Origin: CAYOBW01 sp964402115
Lineage (GTDB): Bacteria; Verrucomicrobiota; Kiritimatiellia; UBA8416; CAYOBW01
Direction of reading: 5' to 3'
NCBI GenBank assembly: GCA_964402115.1
Contig: CAYOBW010000276.1
Span: 1-9,965 of the forward strand
Length of the DNA: 9,965 nt
Under the pieces are notes generated by a model. The model saw nothing but the letters and a program-made list of their open reading frames with translations, had not been told where the DNA came from and did no database searches. Both the position numbers and the translations under genes were made by a program. Of this stretch, positions 6,345-9,965 are shown piece after piece; the first letter of the stretch is position 1; each line of letters opens with the position of its first letter.

Positions 6345-7711
6345 GCAGGAAAAGCTATGCGCCGCCCACGATCGAGCGGCACATGTCCGGATTGATGAAC
6401 AAGTTCGGGGCCGGCCGGAGCAGCCGGACCTGCGAGACCGTGGCGGGCGTCAGCGTGTCCAAGCTCGTCGCCGAGCACGGCTCGCCGCTGTACGTCTTCA
6501 GCGAGTCCGTCCTGCGCGAGCAGTACCGCAGCGCGCTGCGGGCCTTCAGCAAGCGCTACCCGCGCGTGCGCTTCGCCTGGTCGTACAAGACCAACTACCT
6601 CTCGGCCATCTGCCGCGTCTTCCACAGCGAGGGCGCGCTGGCGGAGGTCGTCTCGGACTTCGAGTACGCCAAGGCGCGCAACCTGGGCATGCCGGGCAGC
6701 CAGATCGTGCTCAACGGACCGTACAAGACCCCCGCGCTGCTGCGCCAGGCGGTGGAGGAAGGCGCCCGCATTCACATCGACAACCTGGACGAACTGCTGA
6801 ACCTGGAGGCGCTGGCCACGGAGCGCAAGCAGGTGCTGGACGTGGGCATCCGCGTGAACATGGACGCGGGCGTCTTCCCCGTCTGGACCAAGTTCGGCTT
6901 CAACTACGAGAGCGGCGAGGCGTGGCGGACGATCAAGCGCATCTGCGGCGGCGGCAAGCTGCGGCTCACGGGCCTGCACACGCACATCGGCACCTACATC
7001 CTGGAGCCGAACGCCTACGCCGTCGCGGCGGAGAAGCTGCTGAGCCTGGCCGCCGGCGCCCGCGCGGAGTACGGCCACGAGGTGGAGTACCTCGACCTGG
7101 GCGGCGGCTTTGCCTCGCGCAGCACGCTGCACAGCCAGTACCTGCCCGGCGAGCACGTGGTGCCCTCCTTCGACCAGTACGCCGAGGCCCTCTGCAACGC
7201 GCTGCACGCGCACCTGCCGGCGGGCATGCAGCCGCCCATGCTTTACCTGGAGACCGGCCGCGCCCTCGTGGACGAAGCCGGCTCCCTGATCTGCAGCGTC
7301 GTGGCGGTGAAGAAGACGCCCGACGGCGGCCGCGCCCTGGTCGTGGACGCGGGCATCAACCTGCTCTACACGAGCACGTGGTACAAGTTCAGCGTCCTCC
7401 CGGCGCAGGAACATTTCGGCGCCGTGTCCAACGCCATCCTGTACGGCCCGCTGTGCATGAACATCGACGTCCTGCGCGAGCAGGTCACGCTGCCCCAGAT
7501 GCAGCCGGGCGACAAGCTGGTGATCAGCCCCGTGGGGGCCTACAACGTCACGCAGTCGATGCAGTTCATCTTCCACCGTCCGCGCGTCGTGCTGGTGAGC
7601 GACGACGGCACGGTGGACGTCATCCGCGAACGCGAGGACCTCGCGCACATCGAACGGCTCGAGCGGATCCCCGCGCGTCTCCGGGAGCAGGCCGCGGGAA
7701 CCCCCGCATGA
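6341..7711 (+). CDS. Fold-type III PLP-dependent enzyme, diaminopimelate decarboxylase superfamily
   Basis: A 456-residue enzyme of the alanine-racemase-like barrel plus beta-domain group that includes diaminopimelate, ornithine and arginine decarboxylases. Lys83 in FAWSYKTNY is the PLP Schiff-base lysine. LHTHIGTY holds the PLP-stacking His215, LDLGGGFA (252-259) the phosphate-binding glycines, ETGRALV the counterpart of EPGR (Glu304, Arg307), GPLCM the partner-subunit Cys372, and GAYNV the Tyr401 that contacts PLP. The residue after Cys372 is Met, where DAP or ornithine decarboxylases usually have Glu or Asp, so the substrate probably differs from meso-DAP. About 35 extra residues precede the barrel. 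The start follows GAGGA with six-base spacing and an ATGA overlap. An amino-acid decarboxylase making an amine for the neighbouring ligase is a reasonable guess. I would not name it lysA. Confidence 0.88.
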   Translation: MSRKSYAPPTIERHMSGLMNKFGAGRSSRTCETVAGVSVSKLVAEHGSPLYVFSESVLREQYRSALRAFSKRYPRVRFAWSYKTNYLSAICRVFHSEGALAEVVSDFEYAKARNLGMPGSQIVLNGPYKTPALLRQAVEEGARIHIDNLDELLNLEALATERKQVLDVGIRVNMDAGVFPVWTKFGFNYESGEAWRTIKRICGGGKLRLTGLHTHIGTYILEPNAYAVAAEKLLSLAAGARAEYGHEVEYLDLGGGFASRSTLHSQYLPGEHVVPSFDQYAEALCNALHAHLPAGMQPPMLYLETGRALVDEAGSLICSVVAVKKTPDGGRALVVDAGINLLYTSTWYKFSVLPAQEHFGAVSNAILYGPLCMNIDVLREQVTLPQMQPGDKLVISPVGAYNVTQSMQFIFHRPRVVLVSDDGTVDVIREREDLAHIERLERIPARLREQAAGTPA

Positions 7712-9891
7712 GCGCCGCCCGCCGCATCGGAGACGGCTTGCGTTTCGCCGGCGAGGCCGTGCTCGCCAGCTACGCCACCGTCTTCTTCGCCGAGGGCCGG
7801 GCGATCGGGGCGCTGCTCCTGCTGGCCACGTTCCTCGCGCCCGCCACCGGCGCGGTGGGCCTGGCGGGCCTGCTCGTGGCGCTGGGCGCGGCGGTGGCGC
7901 TGGGCTTCGAGCGCGCCCTCATTCGCAACGGCGCCTACCTGTTCAACTCGCTGCTCGTCTCGCTCGGCCTGGCCTACCTCCAGCACGCCCACCCGGTGGC
8001 CTGGTCGCTCTTCCCGCTGCTGCTGGTGGCGGCCTCGGTCTTCACGCTCTTCGCCACCGTGGCCCTGGGGAAGAGCCTGTATCAGCAGCACGGCCTGCCC
8101 AGCCTGAGCCTGCCCTTCCTCGCCGTGGCCTTCATCCTGTTCTTCCTCTTCCACTCGCTCAACCACGGGGCCGCCGTCCCCGCCACGCCGGCGCTCCTGC
8201 CGGCGCCGGCCTGGCTGCCCGCCGTGGCGCGGGATTTCCTCAGCGCGCTGGGGGCGATCTTCTTCCTGCCGCAGCCTGCCGTCGGCGCGGTCATCCTGCT
8301 CGCCCTGCTTTGCTTCTCGCGCCTGCTGGTCGTGCTCGCCGCCGGCGGGTTTGCCGTCGGGCTGCTCGTCCTGCACGGCTTCGGCGCCGCAAACTCGCCG
8401 GCGGATTTGGCGTTCGTGAACTTCAACCTCGTGGTCACCGCGCTGGCCCTGGGGGGCGTCTTCTTCGTGCCCGCGCGCGGCAGCCTGGCCCTCGTCGTGC
8501 TGAGCACCGCCTTCTGCGCCATGACCGCCCTGGCCATGGCGGCGTGCCTGCGGCCCTACGCCATCCCGCCGCTCGCGCTGCCTTTCAACGTCGTCGTCCT
8601 GCTGACCCTGTACGCCCTGCGCGCGCGGTCGTCGCAGACGCTGGCGGCCTGCGCCCCGCTGACGACGCTGCAGCCGGAGCGGACCTTCCAGGCGTATCAC
8701 ACGAACCGGCAGCGCTTCCCGGACAGCCAGGTTCCCGTCCTGAGTCCGCCGTTCTACGGGGAGCGGGTGGTGACCCAGGGATTCGACGGAGCGCTCACGC
8801 ACAAGGGCCCGTGGCGCTACGCGCTGGACTTCGAAATCCTCGACGAGCAGGGCCGCCGCAGCACGGAGGATGGCCGCCTGCTGGAACACTACCTCGTTTT
8901 CGGCTCGCCGGTCCTGGCGCCGGCCGACGGGGTCGTGGCGCGCACAAACGACGCGGTGGACGACAACGCGGTGGGCGAGACGAACCTGCAGCACAACTGG
9001 GGCAACTACGTGCTCCTGCGGCTGGACTCCGGGCTGTACGCCCTGCTCTGCCACCTGAAGCGGAAATCCGTGGCCGTGTACGCCGGCCAGCGCGTCGCCC
9101 GCGGCGCCCTGCTGGGAGCCTGCGGCAGCTCCGGCCATTCGCCCGTGCCGCACCTGCACCTCCAGATGCAGGCCACGCCTGAAATCGGCGCCGCCACCAT
9201 CCCGTTCCGCCTCGGCCCCTGGCTCGAACGCACGGGCCACGCGTGGCGCTACCGCTTCAGCGGCGTACCGGCCGGCGACGCCAGGATCCGGACCGCGGAC
9301 TCCGACGCGCGTGTCGCCGCCTGCTTTAACGGCCTGGCGGCCGGCGCCGCCCGCTACCGCGTCACGGCGCCCGGCGGATCCTGGGAAGAGACCGTCACGC
9401 TGCGCGTGGCAGCCGGCGGCGCGCTCGTCTTCCAGTCTCCCGCCACGGGCTGTACGCTGACCGCCCACCGGGCGGACCAGGCCCTGCTGGTCACCGACTT
9501 CCAGGGCCACGGCCGCAGCATCCTGCAGTTCTTCCGGCTGGCCCTGAGCCGGGTGCCGTTCGCCGGCGAACCGGGAATCGCCTGGGAGGATTTCCAGGAT
9601 CTACGCCCGCTCCTGCCCGCGGGCGCGCGGCTCTGGCTGGATACCGCCGGCCCCTTCCTCGCCCGTTACCCGCTGCTGCGCCTGGCGGGACGGTTCGACT
9701 GGCGCCAGGATGCCTTCGCCGGCACCCGCGGCCTGCTTTGCGTCGTCGCCGAGACGGATCGGTCCCCGGTCCGCGGCTGGCCCCGGGGGCAGACGCCGGA
9801 CAAAGTCGAGCTGTTCCTGTCCAGCCGCGACGGCATCGCCGGCGCACGCGTGGCCACGTCAGCGGGAGAGGTGCTCGTTGAGCGGGTGTAG
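7708..9891 (+). CDS. Urea-transporter-fold membrane domain fused to M23 metallopeptidase
   Basis: A 727-residue fusion. Residues 1-305 form an integral membrane urea transporter (UT) domain with two related halves. Each half begins with an ATVFF/AIFF re-entrant segment (23-27 and 183-186), and each has an N-x-x-L loop (FNSLLVSLGLA, FNLVVTALALGG) and an LPxxTxPF-like motif (LPSLSLPF 130-137, IPPLALPF 286-293). Residues about 340-500 are a zinc M23 peptidase with His365, Asp374 (HKGPWRYALDF), His449 (CHLK) and His482/His484 (PHLHLQ); all ligands are present. Residues about 505-727 are beta-rich and unrecognised. M23 enzymes cut peptidoglycan cross-bridges or stems in the envelope. I recall UT-M23 fusions in other bacteria, but know of no established function. 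Start coupling is ATGA with only a weak ribosome site. Pore residues differ from true urea channels, and the UT fold would place the peptidase on the cytoplasmic side unless topology is unusual. Confidence 0.88.
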   Translation: MSAARRIGDGLRFAGEAVLASYATVFFAEGRAIGALLLLATFLAPATGAVGLAGLLVALGAAVALGFERALIRNGAYLFNSLLVSLGLAYLQHAHPVAWSLFPLLLVAASVFTLFATVALGKSLYQQHGLPSLSLPFLAVAFILFFLFHSLNHGAAVPATPALLPAPAWLPAVARDFLSALGAIFFLPQPAVGAVILLALLCFSRLLVVLAAGGFAVGLLVLHGFGAANSPADLAFVNFNLVVTALALGGVFFVPARGSLALVVLSTAFCAMTALAMAACLRPYAIPPLALPFNVVVLLTLYALRARSSQTLAACAPLTTLQPERTFQAYHTNRQRFPDSQVPVLSPPFYGERVVTQGFDGALTHKGPWRYALDFEILDEQGRRSTEDGRLLEHYLVFGSPVLAPADGVVARTNDAVDDNAVGETNLQHNWGNYVLLRLDSGLYALLCHLKRKSVAVYAGQRVARGALLGACGSSGHSPVPHLHLQMQATPEIGAATIPFRLGPWLERTGHAWRYRFSGVPAGDARIRTADSDARVAACFNGLAAGAARYRVTAPGGSWEETVTLRVAAGGALVFQSPATGCTLTAHRADQALLVTDFQGHGRSILQFFRLALSRVPFAGEPGIAWEDFQDLRPLLPAGARLWLDTAGPFLARYPLLRLAGRFDWRQDAFAGTRGLLCVVAETDRSPVRGWPRGQTPDKVELFLSSRDGIAGARVATSAGEVLVERV
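9864..9871 (+). promoter_or_regulatory. Ribosome binding site supporting a TTG start at 9878
   Basis: GGGAGAGG lies six bases before TTG 9878, within the final codons of the UT-M23 gene. No ATG is available in the following frame before the window ends, and the GTG at 9886 is followed directly by TAG, so this site favours TTG. Confidence 0.5.
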
Positions 9892-9965
9892 GCCACGAAC
9901 GGGCGGCGGGGCGGGCGCGCTCCTGCTGGCCGCGGCGCTCGCCGGCGCAAACGCCGCGCGGGGGG
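9878..9965 (+). CDS. Start of a further secreted protein (TTG start, 3' end outside window)
   Basis: Only 29 codons are visible, open to the right edge. From TTG 9878 the frame reads a short basic start (MSGCRPRTGGG) and a hydrophobic run (GALLLAAALAGANAA) ending in a typical A-x-A signal-peptidase site near residue 27. It overlaps the UT-M23 stop by 14 nt and has a good ribosome site, so it appears to be the next gene of the operon and to act in the periplasm or outer membrane. Nothing of the mature protein is seen, so no function can be given. Confidence 0.55.
   Translation, partial: MSGCRPRTGGGAGALLLAAALAGANAARG

Noticed and set aside
6256..7707. Upstream extension of the UT-M23 frame giving 1211 codons
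   Set aside because: The extra part is the out-of-frame reading of the PLP-enzyme gene and is Arg/Pro/Gly-rich. The real start is ATG 7708, overlapping the preceding stop.
7540..9510. 656-codon minus-strand frame
   Set aside because: It is antisense to UT-M23, extremely Gln/Glu/Arg/Gly-rich and without any domain pattern.

Overview
The window is GC-rich (well over 60% by eye) chromosomal DNA. It carries strong Shine-Dalgarno sites and long stop-free antisense frames. The gene content is a GH92 alpha-mannosidase, a secreted protein pairing autotransporter-type beta-strand repeats with 'DTDxDxLPDWWE' calcium-loop motifs, and a secreted tail-fibre-like (S74) protein. This suggests the PVC superphylum (Kiritimatiellota, Verrucomicrobiota or Lentisphaerota). 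The taxonomic call is an inference from gene style, because no marker gene is present.

Layout: (1) 1-1830, minus strand: an exported GH92 alpha-mannosidase that runs off the left edge. (2) 1831-2324: a divergent intergenic region of about 490 bp with weak promoter and operator candidates and no convincing gene. (3) 2325-9965, plus strand: a tightly packed run of eight genes. The gap after the first gene is 16 nt; every later junction overlaps (GTGA, 44 nt, ATGA, ATGA, ATGA, 14 nt). The order is: secreted beta-repeat/Ca-loop protein; secreted YadA-head-like protein with a C-terminal Peptidase_S74 chaperone; secreted TPR protein; PqqD-like peptide-binding protein (89 aa); carbamoyl-phosphate-synthase-type ATP-grasp ligase; fold-type III PLP enzyme of the DAP/ornithine/arginine decarboxylase superfamily; a urea-transporter-fold membrane domain fused to an M23 metallopeptidase and a C-terminal beta-rich region; and the first 29 codons of a further secreted protein starting at TTG.

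The core PqqD / ATP-grasp / PLP enzyme / UT-M23 block looks like an uncharacterised pathway. A peptide-binding module, an ATP-dependent ligase and an amino-acid decarboxylase-like enzyme would act in the cytoplasm. They are coupled to a channel-like membrane protein bearing a complete zinc peptidase site. The ligase and PLP enzyme could make or attach an amino-acid- or amine-derived group, and the UT-M23 protein could act on the envelope or move a small solute. The substrate is unknown. The UT domain has lost the usual pore glutamine/glutamate and threonine residues, and the PLP enzyme lacks the acidic residue that normally follows its active-site cysteine, so ordinary urea transport and ordinary DAP decarboxylation should not be assumed.
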